A DNA stretch of 64,000 bases from Kangiella spongicola (GCF_003194565.2 NZ_QICH01000004.1:19638-83637), one strand, 5' to 3'. Counted from the first letter of the stretch, positions 38,571 to 48,846 are shown. Made by a program: numbers and translations. The notes: generated from the letters alone by a model not told the origin.

Positions 38571-39935
38571 ATGGAAAAACATTCATTACGCCAAATTGGT
38601 GAAGAAAGTAGCGCCCTAATAAAAGTCGCAATACCTGCAATTCTCGCCCAGCTAGCACAAATGACATTAGGCGTAGTCGATACCTTGATGGCTGGTAATT
38701 ACAGCAAACACGCCTTGGCAGCAGTGGGTACTGGTGCCAATACTTTTATGATTGTTTTTTCTTTGTACTTAGGCCTCAGTTTCGCTTTAAATCCAATGGT
38801 TTCACATTTTAATGGCCAAGGACAATACAAGGAAATCGGCAAAACCTTTCAGATGGGGCAGTTTATTGGCCTCATCTTCGGCATCATCGTATTTTTTATC
38901 CTAAGAAACATGGAAGCGCCACTATTACTGATGGGCGTGACACCAGATATTGCAGGGCTTACAGCTGAGTATCTGCATGCTTTGAGCTGGGGCGCTTTGT
39001 CGGCTTTCTTATTTCTAGCACTTAGGGCTTCTAATGAGGGGCTTTTCTCGACTAAAGCTATCATGGTGTGTTCGTTCTGCGTGATCCCCTTTAATATTTT
39101 GTTCAATACCTGGTTTATCTATGGTGGCTTTGGTCTACCAGCCATGGGAGCTGTCGGCGTAGGCTATGCCACCAGCCTCGTTTGGACCATTCTATTTTTA
39201 TTCTTACTACTTTATACCTACAAAAATCACCGCTATAAGCACCTAGATATTTTCAAAAACATCCAGTGGCCAAAATGGAGCTTGGTTAAGGAGTATTTCT
39301 CCATCGGCTCGCCTATCGCAGTAGGTATGTTCATGGAAGTGAGCCTTTTTGGTATGATTGGCATAATGGTCGCGCGCTACGGTGTCGACTTAACGGGTGC
39401 CCATCAAATTGCCATGAACATCGCTACGGTCGCCTTCATGGTGCCGCTAGGGCTCTCAGTCGCTATCACAGCACGCGTAGGCTTCTGGCAAGGCAAACAA
39501 AACTACCGTCAAATGCGACTCGCAGGATTTTGTGGGATCGGACTTAGCGTTTTCTTTCAGGCAGTATCAGTAACGCTGATGCTCCTCTTTAGGCATGATT
39601 TTGTGGGTTTTTATACCGACAACCCTGAACTCATCAATTTAGCAGCTAGCTTGATATTCCTAGCCGCAATCTTCCAGTTCTCTGACGGCTTACAAATCAA
39701 CAGCGCCGGAGCACTTCGCGGCATGAAAGATACCAAGTGGCCAATGATTTACATGACCGTGGCTTATTGGGTATTCGGCTTTCCCATTGGTTATTATCTG
39801 GCGGAGTATCAAGGACTTAAAGTCGAAGGCTTTTGGATTGGTATCATCGTAGGCTTATCAATCGCTGCAGCTTTATTGCTGTTAAGGTTTATACGACGTT
39901 CACGCCAAGCCATTATTTACCACTTACAGCAATAA
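38571..39935 (+). CDS. MATE-family multidrug/cation efflux transporter
   Basis: Twelve-helix inner-membrane exporter of the NorM/MdtK branch, usually sodium- or proton-driven. The 454-residue product begins with a cytosolic EESSALIKVAIPAILAQLAQM, then GVVDTLMAGNYSKHALAAVG (the family's first repeat signature). The second half repeats the topology with YFSIGSPIAVGMFMEVSLF and ALRGMKDTKWPM. Length and helix number fit. Substrates cannot be read from the sequence. It starts 42 bases after roxA and may be cotranscribed. The hairpin at 39946-39980 follows the stop. Confidence 0.93.
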   Translation: MEKHSLRQIGEESSALIKVAIPAILAQLAQMTLGVVDTLMAGNYSKHALAAVGTGANTFMIVFSLYLGLSFALNPMVSHFNGQGQYKEIGKTFQMGQFIGLIFGIIVFFILRNMEAPLLLMGVTPDIAGLTAEYLHALSWGALSAFLFLALRASNEGLFSTKAIMVCSFCVIPFNILFNTWFIYGGFGLPAMGAVGVGYATSLVWTILFLFLLLYTYKNHRYKHLDIFKNIQWPKWSLVKEYFSIGSPIAVGMFMEVSLFGMIGIMVARYGVDLTGAHQIAMNIATVAFMVPLGLSVAITARVGFWQGKQNYRQMRLAGFCGIGLSVFFQAVSVTLMLLFRHDFVGFYTDNPELINLAASLIFLAAIFQFSDGLQINSAGALRGMKDTKWPMIYMTVAYWVFGFPIGYYLAEYQGLKVEGFWIGIIVGLSIAAALLLLRFIRRSRQAIIYHLQQ

Positions 39936-39945
39936 GCCCAGGGCC

Positions 39946-39980
39946 TAGTGGCTGACGCGAGCTTGCGTCAATTAGCACTA
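39946..39980. terminator. Hairpin after the MATE gene (no T-tail)
   Basis: TAGTG (39946-39950)/CACTA (39976-39980) encloses the perfect stem TGACGC (39953-39958)-GAGCTT-GCGTCA (39965-39970). There is no T-run, so it is a weak terminator or a structured mRNA end before queH. Confidence 0.4.
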
Positions 39981-40044
39981 AAGTTTACCATTACGGCCTA
40001 GATAGCCAGTTACATAACGAGTTTGACAACTCTTGGAGTAAAGT

Positions 40045-40719
40045 GTGAACCCCTATTCCGTAGACAATTACGAACGTCCAGCATTAGAAACGCCAAATGG
40101 CGAAGATAAAGTTCTAATGCACTCTTGCTGTGCTCCTTGCGCAGCGGAAGTAATGGAAGCCGTTCATGCATCAGGGATTCAGCAAACGGTATTTTTCTAT
40201 AACCCAAATATCCACCCCATCGAAGAGTACGAAATTCGTAAGAACGAGAACAAACGCTTTTGCGATAAGTTGGGTATTGAATTTATTGATGCTGACTACG
40301 ATAAAGATAACTGGTTTGATCGCGTTAAAGGGCTAGAAAACGAGCCTGAGCGCGGTGCACGCTGTACAGTATGCTTTGATATGCGTTTTGAGCGAACGGC
40401 TCTGTACGCGGCTGAAAATGGCTTCGATTTAATCACCAGCACCCTTGGGATTTCACGCTGGAAGAATATGGAACAGATCAACGACTGTGGCGTTAGAGCT
40501 GCCGATCGTTATGATGATGTTCGCTACTGGACCTTCAACTGGCGTAAAAAAGGCGGCGCCCAGCGCATGATTGAAATTTCAAAGCGCGAAGAGTTTTACC
40601 AACAAGAATACTGTGGCTGCGTTTATTCTTTACGAGATACCAACCGCTGGCGCCAATCGAATGGCCGCGACCGAATTAAGCGTAATATTAAGTTCTATGG
40701 GCACGATAAGCCTGAATAG
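40045..40719 (+). CDS. queH: Epoxyqueuosine reductase QueH
   Basis: Reduces epoxyqueuosine to queuosine in tRNA, the non-cobalamin alternative to QueG. The 224-residue product has the Cys motifs expected of the QueH (former DUF208) family: [13 protein letters not shown] near the N-terminus, [14 protein letters not shown] in the middle, and [12 protein letters not shown] near the end, suited to an Fe-S cluster plus a metal site. [19 protein letters not shown] is another family block. A GTG start at 40045 is preceded at 7 bases by GGAG. It complements tgt and queA at the left end; no queG is seen here. Followed by a two-way terminator. Confidence 0.94.
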   Translation: MNPYSVDNYERPALETPNGEDKVLMHSCCAPCAAEVMEAVHASGIQQTVFFYNPNIHPIEEYEIRKNENKRFCDKLGIEFIDADYDKDNWFDRVKGLENEPERGARCTVCFDMRFERTALYAAENGFDLITSTLGISRWKNMEQINDCGVRAADRYDDVRYWTFNWRKKGGAQRMIEISKREEFYQQEYCGCVYSLRDTNRWRQSNGRDRIKRNIKFYGHDKPE

Positions 40720-40733
40720 TATATTTCTAGTAT

Positions 40734-40761
40734 AAAAAAGGAGCTTTTCAGCTCCTTTTTT
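40734..40761. terminator. Bidirectional terminator between queH and the Slp lipoprotein gene
   Basis: AAAAAAGGAGC, loop TTTTCA, GCTCCTTTTTT, perfect 11-bp stem with T-tracts on both strands. It ends 15 bases after queH and 7 bases before the end of the convergent gene. Confidence 0.93.
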
Positions 40762-40767
40762 ATTCGC

Positions 40768-41490
40768 TTACTTTTGCTGAACCGATCGGCTCGTCTGGTT
40801 TATGTTACCTTGAACCGCATTAGTCTTAGCTCGGACTCTAGGTGTCGAGTTCCTTACCGCTGGCTCAGTTGGCACACCGCGATAATTTTCTCGAGCGGGG
40901 TTTTCGGCATCACGATTCATCTGACGGCGACGGTCGTAACGATGATCGTGGCGAATCACTCGATATCGATAGTTGTACGGCCAGTAGTAAGGTCGGTGAT
41001 AAAACCAGTAAGGGTCCCATACCGAGTAAACTTCCACGTATTCATAGTTAGGCCGCTCTTTCCATAATTGATGGCCTCGCGCATCAACCACTGGGAAGTT
41101 AATTTTATGCTCCCCTACTTTGCCCGGCATTGGCTCTGCGAGCATGCCGACTACGGTAATCTCTTTACCTTGGGTATAAATCATCGGATCTAAGAAGCCA
41201 GGGATGCGTGCGATAAATCTGCCACCAGTTTCTTGACTAGCGACTGGTCGAGCTTGGCGCCCTAAAGGAAGGTTTACCACTTCAATTAGAGTGTCTTTCT
41301 CCAAGTTTTCGACCCGAGCCACAATACCGCCCCAACGAACTTCTTTTTTCGTATAGGCTTCTGGGTTCTGAGCAACCTGGGTAAAGCTTAAATTGGGTTG
41401 CTCAAATTGAATTTGTGCTGGTGTTGAAGCACAGCCCGCCAAAACAGCACCGGCTACCAATACCAATGAAAGCTTTAATAGTTTGACCAT
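40768..41490 (-). CDS. Slp/YeaY-family outer-membrane lipoprotein
   Basis: Lipoprotein of the Slp family (starvation- or stress-linked in E. coli; biochemical role unclear). The signal peptide LKLSLVLVAGAVLAGC has lipobox LAGC with Cys20. The beta-barrel-like body has the family blocks QNPEAYTKKEVRWGGIVARV, GRFIARIPGFLDP and GKEITVVGMLAE. A distinctive C-terminal tail (about 165-205) is rich in Tyr, Trp, Arg and His (WFYHRPYYWPYNYRYRV), unlike typical Slp. The neighbour tsaB and then yoaA on the same strand repeat the E. coli yeaY-tsaB-yoaA order, which favours a YeaY-type protein. Confidence 0.88.
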   Translation of the reverse strand: MVKLLKLSLVLVAGAVLAGCASTPAQIQFEQPNLSFTQVAQNPEAYTKKEVRWGGIVARVENLEKDTLIEVVNLPLGRQARPVASQETGGRFIARIPGFLDPMIYTQGKEITVVGMLAEPMPGKVGEHKINFPVVDARGHQLWKERPNYEYVEVYSVWDPYWFYHRPYYWPYNYRYRVIRHDHRYDRRRQMNRDAENPARENYRGVPTEPAVRNSTPRVRAKTNAVQGNINQTSRSVQQK

Positions 41491-41607
41491 TAAATTTCTC
41501 CTAAGTTTTCGCTTACAACTATCCAGTTGCTCATAAATCTATGTTACTTGTCTTTCAGCTTACTTAAAAGTCCGTGAATCTAAGCTGAATGGGCATAATC
41601 CTTATAA

Positions 41608-42303
41608 TTACTGATGCCTTGCCTTTTTAGCAACGTTATCTCGTAAATAGACAGGAACGGCCTTCTCGGCTGGAATGGCCCGCCCTTGCTCGAACAACTT
41701 TTCCGCCATCGGCAACATATACTCAGCAAGCGGATATAGTGGCTCAGTATGAATCACAGTTGGCACATTAAGCGTTTTAGACAACTCACTTGCATAAGTT
41801 TTCCAGCCGGTACCGACCGCGCTATATACTATAGACGCATCAGTCTGGGAGACTGTGACAAACTCAGGGGCACAAACAGTTTCTGAGCCAACAAGGGTCA
41901 TCACCCCCTCTTTCTCTTCATACTGCCCCCAGTAGACTTCCCCCATCCGTGCATCGATTGCAGACAGCGTATGCTTCTCTTTGCGCAGACTATATAAGCC
42001 CTGAGCCATCGCCTGTAAACTCGACACTCCAATGACCGGCAAATTAGCACCAAAAGCTAGTCCCTGCACCACGCTGATACAGATTCTAAGTCCAGTAAAA
42101 GCACCTGGCCCTTGGCCATAAACAATTCCATCCAGTTGCGCGAGCTTTACTTGAGCTTCTTTTAGAACCTCATCTATCATAGGCAGAATCAGCTCGCCAT
42201 GCTCACGGGGTGCTATTTTCGAACGACTAAATACTTGTCCTTCTAGACTTAAAGCTACTGAGCAAGCTTCCGTCGCCGTATCTATTACTAATAAGTTGGG
42301 CAT
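41608..42303 (-). CDS. tsaB: tRNA threonylcarbamoyladenosine synthesis protein TsaB
   Basis: Non-catalytic partner of TsaD in the TsaB-TsaD-TsaE complex that adds threonylcarbamoyl to A37 of ANN-decoding tRNAs. The 231-residue ASKHA-fold product starts NLLVIDTATEACSVAL, then SRSKIAPREHGELILPMIDE, and contains GQGPGAFTGLRICISVVQGLAFG, the family signature. It begins 7 bases after yoaA, the order known in E. coli, and the short gap suggests coexpression. Length matches the family. Confidence 0.95.
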   Translation of the reverse strand: MPNLLVIDTATEACSVALSLEGQVFSRSKIAPREHGELILPMIDEVLKEAQVKLAQLDGIVYGQGPGAFTGLRICISVVQGLAFGANLPVIGVSSLQAMAQGLYSLRKEKHTLSAIDARMGEVYWGQYEEKEGVMTLVGSETVCAPEFVTVSQTDASIVYSAVGTGWKTYASELSKTLNVPTVIHTEPLYPLAEYMLPMAEKLFEQGRAIPAEKAVPVYLRDNVAKKARHQ

Positions 42304-42310
42304 AAATTGC

Positions 42311-44299
42311 TTAATCGTTATTGTCGATAACTTGATTTAATGATGATAGGAATTCTATCACAACATTTTGCTCGCGGGTGCGCTTCATGGGCGGCAAGCT
42401 TTTGAGAAAGGTTTGGCCGTATTTATTGGCAATTAGTCGAGGGTCACAAAGCACAAGCACGCCACTATCATTGTAGTCACGGATCAAGCGTCCCGCACCC
42501 TGCTTCAAGCTGATTATAGCTTCAGGGATCTGGATATCGAAGAAAGGGTTTTTACCACTTTTGCGTGCGGCCTGGATTTTAGCTTCAATTAAAGGTTCAT
42601 CTGGCGCTGAGAAAGGCAACTTATCAATCACCACAAGGCTCAGGGCCATGCCCTTAACGTCAACCCCTTCCCAAAAGCTCGATGTGGCGAGTAGTACCGC
42701 ATCACCCTTTTCACGAAATTGTTCAATCAGCTCGTTCTTAGGTAATTCGCCCTGGGCAAAAACCTTTTTATCATGGAGCTTTTCTTGCCAAAGGTCTTTA
42801 ACCTTATTCAATGCAGCGTAACTTGTGAACAATACAAAAGTACCGCCGGGATTAGCTTCGATCAGCGGTAATACTTGCGCTTGCCACTTCTCGACATAAG
42901 TTCTATCCCGTGGGTCGGGTAATCCACGAGGGATGTGGAGAATGGCCTGCGAGGCATAATCAAATGGGCTCGGTAAAACTAAGTCCTTAGCTTTTTCTAG
43001 CCCCAACTCTTTTTTAAATAAGCTAAAGTCATCGGCCTGAGTTAAGGTCGCTGATGTGAATACCCAGCTTTTAGCCGCGTGTTCATTACGACTGCGTGAG
43101 AAAGATTCGGAAACATTTAAGGGAGTTTCGAGCACCGCAAAACCATTGCGATAGGTTTCCACCCAGCGCACCGCGGGATATGCCTTTTCATCATTACTCG
43201 GACTAAAAGTGCTATTAAAAAGGGATAGAGTTTGTAGCGACTCCTCACAGCGGCGGTGACAGCTATCCAAACCTTTCGAGCGACTGGCATGACGCTCCAA
43301 ACGCTCACACAAGGCCGTGACTTCTTTTTCTAGATCTTTAAGCTTTGCCTGCAATGCCGTCGTTGCGATAAGTTGCCAATTAACTTTTCTTCCCGACTCA
43401 CCAAACTCTAGTCGAACTTCATTAACCGCCCCTTCCACTCTGCGCACGGCGACGCTTAGCTGGCGATCGTCTTTTGCTGTGGTAAGCGCTTCTAATTCTG
43501 TATCACGACATAATTCCATCAACTGGCGGCTGGTTAGTCGTTGCCCATAAAAGCTATGCGCAATATCTGTCAGCTGATGTGCTTCATCAACAATTACCGT
43601 GTCTGCATCAGGCAGAAGCTCGCCAAAGCCATCATCTTTAAGCACCATATCCGCTAATAAAAGGTGATGGTTGACCACCACCACATCGGCAGTGGTCGCT
43701 TTTTGACGTGCTTTAGCAACATAGCAGTCGGCAAAGTCTGGGCACTCAACGCCTAAGCAATTATCATTGGTCGACGTTACATAAGGCCATAAAGGATCGT
43801 TGTCCGATAGATCCTTGCATTGAGTCAGATCACCGCTTTGGGTTTGACTCGACCAGGATTTTACTTTTGCCAGCGTATCGACCATCGAGCGGCTTTGGAA
43901 CTGCCCCGAATCGAGACTTTGATCCATGCGATAAGTACATAGGTAATTATTACGCCCTTTGAGTAACGCGATTTTTGGTGACACCGACAAGGCGTCGCGC
44001 ATATTTGGAAGGTCGCGATAGAAAAGTTGATCTTGCAGATTCTTAGTGCCAGTAGAGACTATAATTTTTTTATCGTGCAGATACCAAGCTTTCAAAGCCG
44101 GCACTAAATACCCAAAGGTTTTTCCGGTTCCAGTCCCAGCCTCGATGCAAATGGACTCGTCTGACTCAATCACAGCCTCAATGGACTGCGCCATCTGCAA
44201 CTGTTCGATACGCTGCTTAAACCCCGTAAAGACCTTGGATAAAGGTCCATCGGAAGAGAAAAGCTCGTTAAGGTCTAGGTTTGAAGAAGAGTCCGACAC
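42311..44299 (-). CDS. yoaA: DinG-family ATP-dependent helicase YoaA
   Basis: Iron-sulfur superfamily 2 DNA helicase of the DinG/XPD class; E. coli YoaA acts with the polymerase subunit HolC in repair of stalled replication. The 662-residue product has Walker A IEAGTGTGKTFGYL, the Fe-S cysteines between motifs I and II (CTYRMDQSL, NDNCLGVECPDFADCYVAKAR), the DEAH box IVDEAHQL, and C-terminal helicase motifs (VFTSATL, TSSFWEGVDVKG, QGAGRLIRDYNDSG). GTG start at 44299. Lies 23 bases after hemH and 7 bases before tsaB. Confidence 0.93.
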   Translation of the reverse strand: MSDSSSNLDLNELFSSDGPLSKVFTGFKQRIEQLQMAQSIEAVIESDESICIEAGTGTGKTFGYLVPALKAWYLHDKKIIVSTGTKNLQDQLFYRDLPNMRDALSVSPKIALLKGRNNYLCTYRMDQSLDSGQFQSRSMVDTLAKVKSWSSQTQSGDLTQCKDLSDNDPLWPYVTSTNDNCLGVECPDFADCYVAKARQKATTADVVVVNHHLLLADMVLKDDGFGELLPDADTVIVDEAHQLTDIAHSFYGQRLTSRQLMELCRDTELEALTTAKDDRQLSVAVRRVEGAVNEVRLEFGESGRKVNWQLIATTALQAKLKDLEKEVTALCERLERHASRSKGLDSCHRRCEESLQTLSLFNSTFSPSNDEKAYPAVRWVETYRNGFAVLETPLNVSESFSRSRNEHAAKSWVFTSATLTQADDFSLFKKELGLEKAKDLVLPSPFDYASQAILHIPRGLPDPRDRTYVEKWQAQVLPLIEANPGGTFVLFTSYAALNKVKDLWQEKLHDKKVFAQGELPKNELIEQFREKGDAVLLATSSFWEGVDVKGMALSLVVIDKLPFSAPDEPLIEAKIQAARKSGKNPFFDIQIPEAIISLKQGAGRLIRDYNDSGVLVLCDPRLIANKYGQTFLKSLPPMKRTREQNVVIEFLSSLNQVIDNND

Positions 44300-44322
44300 A
44301 AATACTAGAATTCAGATAGGCG

Positions 44323-45327
44323 CTAAGTTAACAGGCGCTGTTCAATGAGCTGAAGCATTAATTCTATATGCCCACGATCATCATTTAGTGCGGGAATATA
44401 CTGATAGTCGCTACCGCCATTTTCAATAAAGGTGTCGCGGTTTTCGATGGCTAGCTCTTCGAGTGTTTCCAAACAGTCAGCACTAAATGCAGGACTGATC
44501 ACTTGGACAGACTCTACGCCCTCTTTCGCCCAGCTGGTTAGTAGTTCGTCGGTATAAGGCTTGACCCACTCCTCTTTACCAAATCGAGACTGGAAAGATA
44601 CAGCGTATTCATCCTCAGCTAAGCCTAGGGCTTTGACCACTAAATCAGCTGTTTTTCTGCACTGGGATTCGTAAGGATCACCCTTTTTAGAGAACCTTTC
44701 AGGGACACCGTGGAAAGAGAAAAGAAGTTTCTGTGAATCGCCATGTTGCTCGCGGAATCGTTCTACAGAGCGAACAAGCGAATGAATATAATGCGGATGG
44801 TCGTGATAATCACCAACATAGGTAATTTCAGGAACATAAAACTCATTTTTAAAGTGCTTTGCAACACGATCGAAAATCGAGGCTGTAGTAGCGGACGAGT
44901 ACTGAGGGTAAAGCGGCAACACGATAATACGTTCACAGCCTTGGTTTTTTAAGGCCTGTAAGCCATTTGAAATCGATGGGTTACCATACGCCATGGCAAT
45001 TTCTACTGGGACGTGCTTGCCATAGCGTTGATCGACAAAGCGCTCATTGATTTCGTTTTGAAGTTTTTGGCGTTGCTTTTGAGTAATAACTAATAAAGGC
45101 GAACCTTCTTTTAGCCAGATCTTTTTATAAGCCTTTGCAACCTTCCCAGGCCTTACCCGTAAAACAATGCCATGAAGAATAATGCACCAAATCCAGCGAG
45201 AAATAGACACTACACGTTTATCATGCAAAAACTCTGCTAAATAACGACGAACAGCTTCCGGCGTCGGTTCATCAGGAGTCCCCAGGTTACACAACAAAAC
45301 ACCTTGTTTTTTCAATCTATTTCTCAC
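44323..45327 (-). CDS. hemH: Ferrochelatase
   Basis: Inserts ferrous iron into protoporphyrin IX, the last haem step; peripheral on the inner membrane. The 334-residue product contains LCNLGTPDEPTPEAVRRYL at the N-terminus, PLYPQYSSATTASIFD, LLFSFHGVPERFSKKGDPYESQC with the metal-handling His, and VQVISPAFSADCLETLEELA. Start is a GTG at 45327; no strong ribosome binding site is visible, so a few residues could be off. It begins 24 bases after adk, the adk-hemH order of E. coli. Confidence 0.96.
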   Translation of the reverse strand: MRNRLKKQGVLLCNLGTPDEPTPEAVRRYLAEFLHDKRVVSISRWIWCIILHGIVLRVRPGKVAKAYKKIWLKEGSPLLVITQKQRQKLQNEINERFVDQRYGKHVPVEIAMAYGNPSISNGLQALKNQGCERIIVLPLYPQYSSATTASIFDRVAKHFKNEFYVPEITYVGDYHDHPHYIHSLVRSVERFREQHGDSQKLLFSFHGVPERFSKKGDPYESQCRKTADLVVKALGLAEDEYAVSFQSRFGKEEWVKPYTDELLTSWAKEGVESVQVISPAFSADCLETLEELAIENRDTFIENGGSDYQYIPALNDDRGHIELMLQLIEQRLLT

Positions 45328-45351
45328 TTCATTGTTAGCTAGATTAGGACT

Positions 45352-46020
<669 letters not shown>

Positions 46021-46110
46021 CTAGCCTTATTGGTAAATATTGCCTTTGTAGGCGCTAAAGATACTTGGAATAGCCTAGTATCTCAAGTAAAAATTAAGCA
46101 ACCTCAAGTG

Positions 46111-46131
46111 AAGGCGAGCATTGCCCGCCTT
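46111..46131 (-). terminator. Hairpin after the 728-residue gene (no T-tail)
   Basis: AAGGCG (46111-46116) pairs with CGCCTT (46126-46131) around a 9-base loop, 15 bases beyond the stop of the gene at 46146. It lacks the T-tract on the minus strand, so termination is uncertain. Confidence 0.4.
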
Positions 46132-46145
46132 TGTAAAGCTTAAGA

Positions 46146-48332
46146 TTAGTCAGCCTTCATTAGGGCAAACGCTCTAAAATCATGAGCATCATAGCCACTA
46201 ATTCGATGAATGCCGTTAGTCGCCCAAGCATATACGTGTAATTGCTCAGCAAAAGCAGCGTTTTGGCACGGTTCGCTACATGTATCAGGTAGAGACTCTG
46301 ACATAAGAGTGGACACGTCTCCTGTTTGATCGAAGTTACCGGGCATTGTTGCAGTTCCATCCTTGTGTAAACTAGTAAGACTTACAGCACTCCGCTTCAC
46401 TTTAAAATCATAAGTAGCAAAACCATTAGGGTGACTCGCTGTAAATGGCAAGGTAACAGGAGGACTGCCCTCATCATAATCTAAGGTTCCACAGCACTCC
46501 CCTGCTGTAATCTGATCAAGCTTAGGAGCACCTATAATTCCCGCACAGGAATTATTATCGATGTGGAGCTGGAATACCAAACTAGGATGCTCACCGGACT
46601 CAACTTTTACCAAGTTCAAGTCTTTAGCTTTATTTTGAGCTAAAGGATCCGTAGGGTCACACGACTCATTAGATAAATAGTAGAAATGTCCGCTACCAAT
46701 ATCAACTTCTTCACCTGAGGCGTTATAAAGCTGCATTTGCACTTCATACTTACCTGCATGGTATAGAAGGTCTTCTTCAAGCGAACTCTCAACACTATCC
46801 CAATAGCCGATTGAAGTACTGTTCTGAAACATACTTCCGGCAAATGTCACCCAAGGCGAGTGATTCGGTGCTTGCGTATCTGGTATTTCGTATAAATCAG
46901 TGTGTCCATCCTTATCCGGGCCCAAGGTATAACTTTTCCTCACAAGTGTGTCACCAGACTGCTCGTGATAAAAACGATAAATCTTATGCCTTAGCGGCTT
47001 AAAGATGCCATTTGTGCCTGGGCCTTTAACACTTATTTTATAGTAGCGAATACCAAGGTTTCGCAAAGAAGGAGAGAAATCCGCTTTGAAATACAGACCA
47101 CCACCAAAAGGGCTACCTGGATCTTTACCATCATCAAGTAGACCAATGTTTTGACTGTTAGTTGTTGTCGCGCCACAGCCAAATATCTGGCTCATTGCTT
47201 TCACACCAACACTTTTAAACACCAAGTATCGACCACTTGGAAAGCCGCCACAGTTACTGTTAGCCACAGCATCGGGGTGTGTTGTTCGTAATGTCACTTC
47301 AGTTCCACACTGATAATTCCAGTGCGTATAACAACTTATGGGCTTCGGCTCATAAATGGTCACCTCACCTTTTTCAGGCACCACCTGCTTTACTTTAAAG
47401 TACAAATCCGGCTTATCAGTATTATTACAGCCACGGAAGAAAACAGCGCTAAACTTGCCACACTCGTCAGTAACGGCTTCAGTGAGCTTATGCATTTTGA
47501 CTAAGTGTGGAAAGTAGTAGCACAGAAACGGCAGTATCAGTTTTGGTTTTGCCAAAAGTGTCTGCCTAAATTCAAAATTACTTTGAGTCTTAGCTTCTAG
47601 CTGTAGAGTTTTATACTCAGGTGATTGTTTTAAGAGCTTTATCTTTTGCAAGCCGTCAGCCTTTAGCATTTTAGCTAACGACCTAGGTTTTGGCTCAGGT
47701 GGAAAAGGCTTTGGCTCTGGAATGTCCCGCGGATCAATAGGCGGTATTGGTGGGTTAATGGGCTCTGGAAGCTCGATAATCACATCTCGAAGGTCATCAA
47801 TAACCTTTTCAGGAAGCTTTGGAATCCACAACCTGAACGGATCGACTTCGAACACTTCTACAGTAGCATTATCTATAGGGAAGTCCTCAAAAGGCGCCTC
47901 TGCTCCAAAGTCTTTATACACATGGCCCGGAACCACGCAACGGCTCAAAAACCAACACAACCAACGATTAGGCGGTAAGAAAAACTCAACATCAATAACC
48001 TTTTCATTAACTTTAACCTGCTGAATTTCAGGGTTAAATCGCTTCAACTCGTTTAGGGTATAAAACTTATCTGGGTGATCCGGCCCTATGGCTAATGTAA
48101 CTGTATCATTAAGCATGACGTTAAGGGGTACTTCGGTGACACCCGAGCCCTTAACTTTATCGACCGAAATCAACTTCCCATGACTGGAAAATGAATAAAT
48201 ATTGGTTGGTGGGATTTCTTTATTACTAGACTGACACTTTTCCTGCTCTTCTATGAATTGAGAATTTACTTTTATCGTAATCCCTTTGCTTTTGGGTACT
48301 CGTTTTTTGATAGCTTTCTTTGTGTTACTCAT
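46146..48332 (-). CDS. Large Cys-rich protein of unknown function
   Basis: I do not recognise this 728-residue protein. There is no signal peptide; the N-terminus is strongly basic (SNTKKAIKKRVPKSKG). Sixteen Cys are spread along it (33, 126, 132, 271, 291, 302, 334, 342, 361, 386, 558, 596, 613, 614, 685, 689). Residues about 131-165 (GHVYKDFGAEAPFEDFPIDN, then ATVEVFEVDPF) and 285-315 (TEAVTDECGKFSAVFF) look like the two halves of a transthyretin/carboxypeptidase-regulatory beta fold, with a helical insert and a Pro-rich linker (188-216) between. The C-terminal half is beta-rich. AAGGAG six bases before the ATG supports translation. It sits in an islet between htpG and adk. Function is open. 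Confidence 0.75.
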   Translation of the reverse strand: MSNTKKAIKKRVPKSKGITIKVNSQFIEEQEKCQSSNKEIPPTNIYSFSSHGKLISVDKVKGSGVTEVPLNVMLNDTVTLAIGPDHPDKFYTLNELKRFNPEIQQVKVNEKVIDVEFFLPPNRWLCWFLSRCVVPGHVYKDFGAEAPFEDFPIDNATVEVFEVDPFRLWIPKLPEKVIDDLRDVIIELPEPINPPIPPIDPRDIPEPKPFPPEPKPRSLAKMLKADGLQKIKLLKQSPEYKTLQLEAKTQSNFEFRQTLLAKPKLILPFLCYYFPHLVKMHKLTEAVTDECGKFSAVFFRGCNNTDKPDLYFKVKQVVPEKGEVTIYEPKPISCYTHWNYQCGTEVTLRTTHPDAVANSNCGGFPSGRYLVFKSVGVKAMSQIFGCGATTTNSQNIGLLDDGKDPGSPFGGGLYFKADFSPSLRNLGIRYYKISVKGPGTNGIFKPLRHKIYRFYHEQSGDTLVRKSYTLGPDKDGHTDLYEIPDTQAPNHSPWVTFAGSMFQNSTSIGYWDSVESSLEEDLLYHAGKYEVQMQLYNASGEEVDIGSGHFYYLSNESCDPTDPLAQNKAKDLNLVKVESGEHPSLVFQLHIDNNSCAGIIGAPKLDQITAGECCGTLDYDEGSPPVTLPFTASHPNGFATYDFKVKRSAVSLTSLHKDGTATMPGNFDQTGDVSTLMSESLPDTCSEPCQNAAFAEQLHVYAWATNGIHRISGYDAHDFRAFALMKAD

Positions 48333-48471
48333 TACATACTCCTTGTATTAGACTACAAACTTCATGTCTGCACCCTTATGAGTAACACAAATTTTTACTC
48401 GGTTCTAACTAGGTGACTCGCTAAGCTATTGATATATCGAAGTGCTTAACCTAAGTTCAGCTATAGCCCAA

Positions 48472-48846
48472 TTATTTAGTAGCCATTATCTTACGCTTCT
48501 TGAGATAGTGCTTGATAGGAATAGCACATACGGTTCCTGCCAAAACGCCTAAGCTGTTGGCCAGTAAATCCGGCCATTCAAAGCCTCTGTTTGGAATATA
48601 CATCTGAGCGATTTCGATAAGAAAAGAAAAAGCGATACAAGCTACGATTAAAAGCCATGTCGGCCGTTTGTCTGACCCCATTCGGGCTAGAAAAGCTAAA
48701 CCAAAATAGCCTGTAAAGTGCAAAGCTTTATCCCAAGGTAAGTTTGTCGGCAGCTGTTTGCCAGGCATGACAGAGCCGATAAAAATAGCCAGAACCCCGA
48801 TTAAAAACAATACCTTAAACAAGGTGCTTGATAAAAATTTCTTCAT
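48472..48846 (-). CDS. VanZ-like membrane protein
   Basis: Small inner-membrane protein of the VanZ-like family (named after a teicoplanin-resistance gene, but roles of most members are unknown). From ATG 48846 it has 124 residues with about four membrane helices: LFKVLFLIGVLAIFIGSVMPG, the family-typical LPWDKALHFTGYFGLAFLA, then LLIVACIAFSFLIEIAQMY with the conserved Glu-x-x-Q, and the GFEWPDLLANSLGVLAG block. The open frame extends 20 residues upstream, but those are polar and lie over a GC hairpin, so I use the later start. Second gene of the htpG-adk islet. Confidence 0.85.
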   Translation of the reverse strand: MKKFLSSTLFKVLFLIGVLAIFIGSVMPGKQLPTNLPWDKALHFTGYFGLAFLARMGSDKRPTWLLIVACIAFSFLIEIAQMYIPNRGFEWPDLLANSLGVLAGTVCAIPIKHYLKKRKIMATK

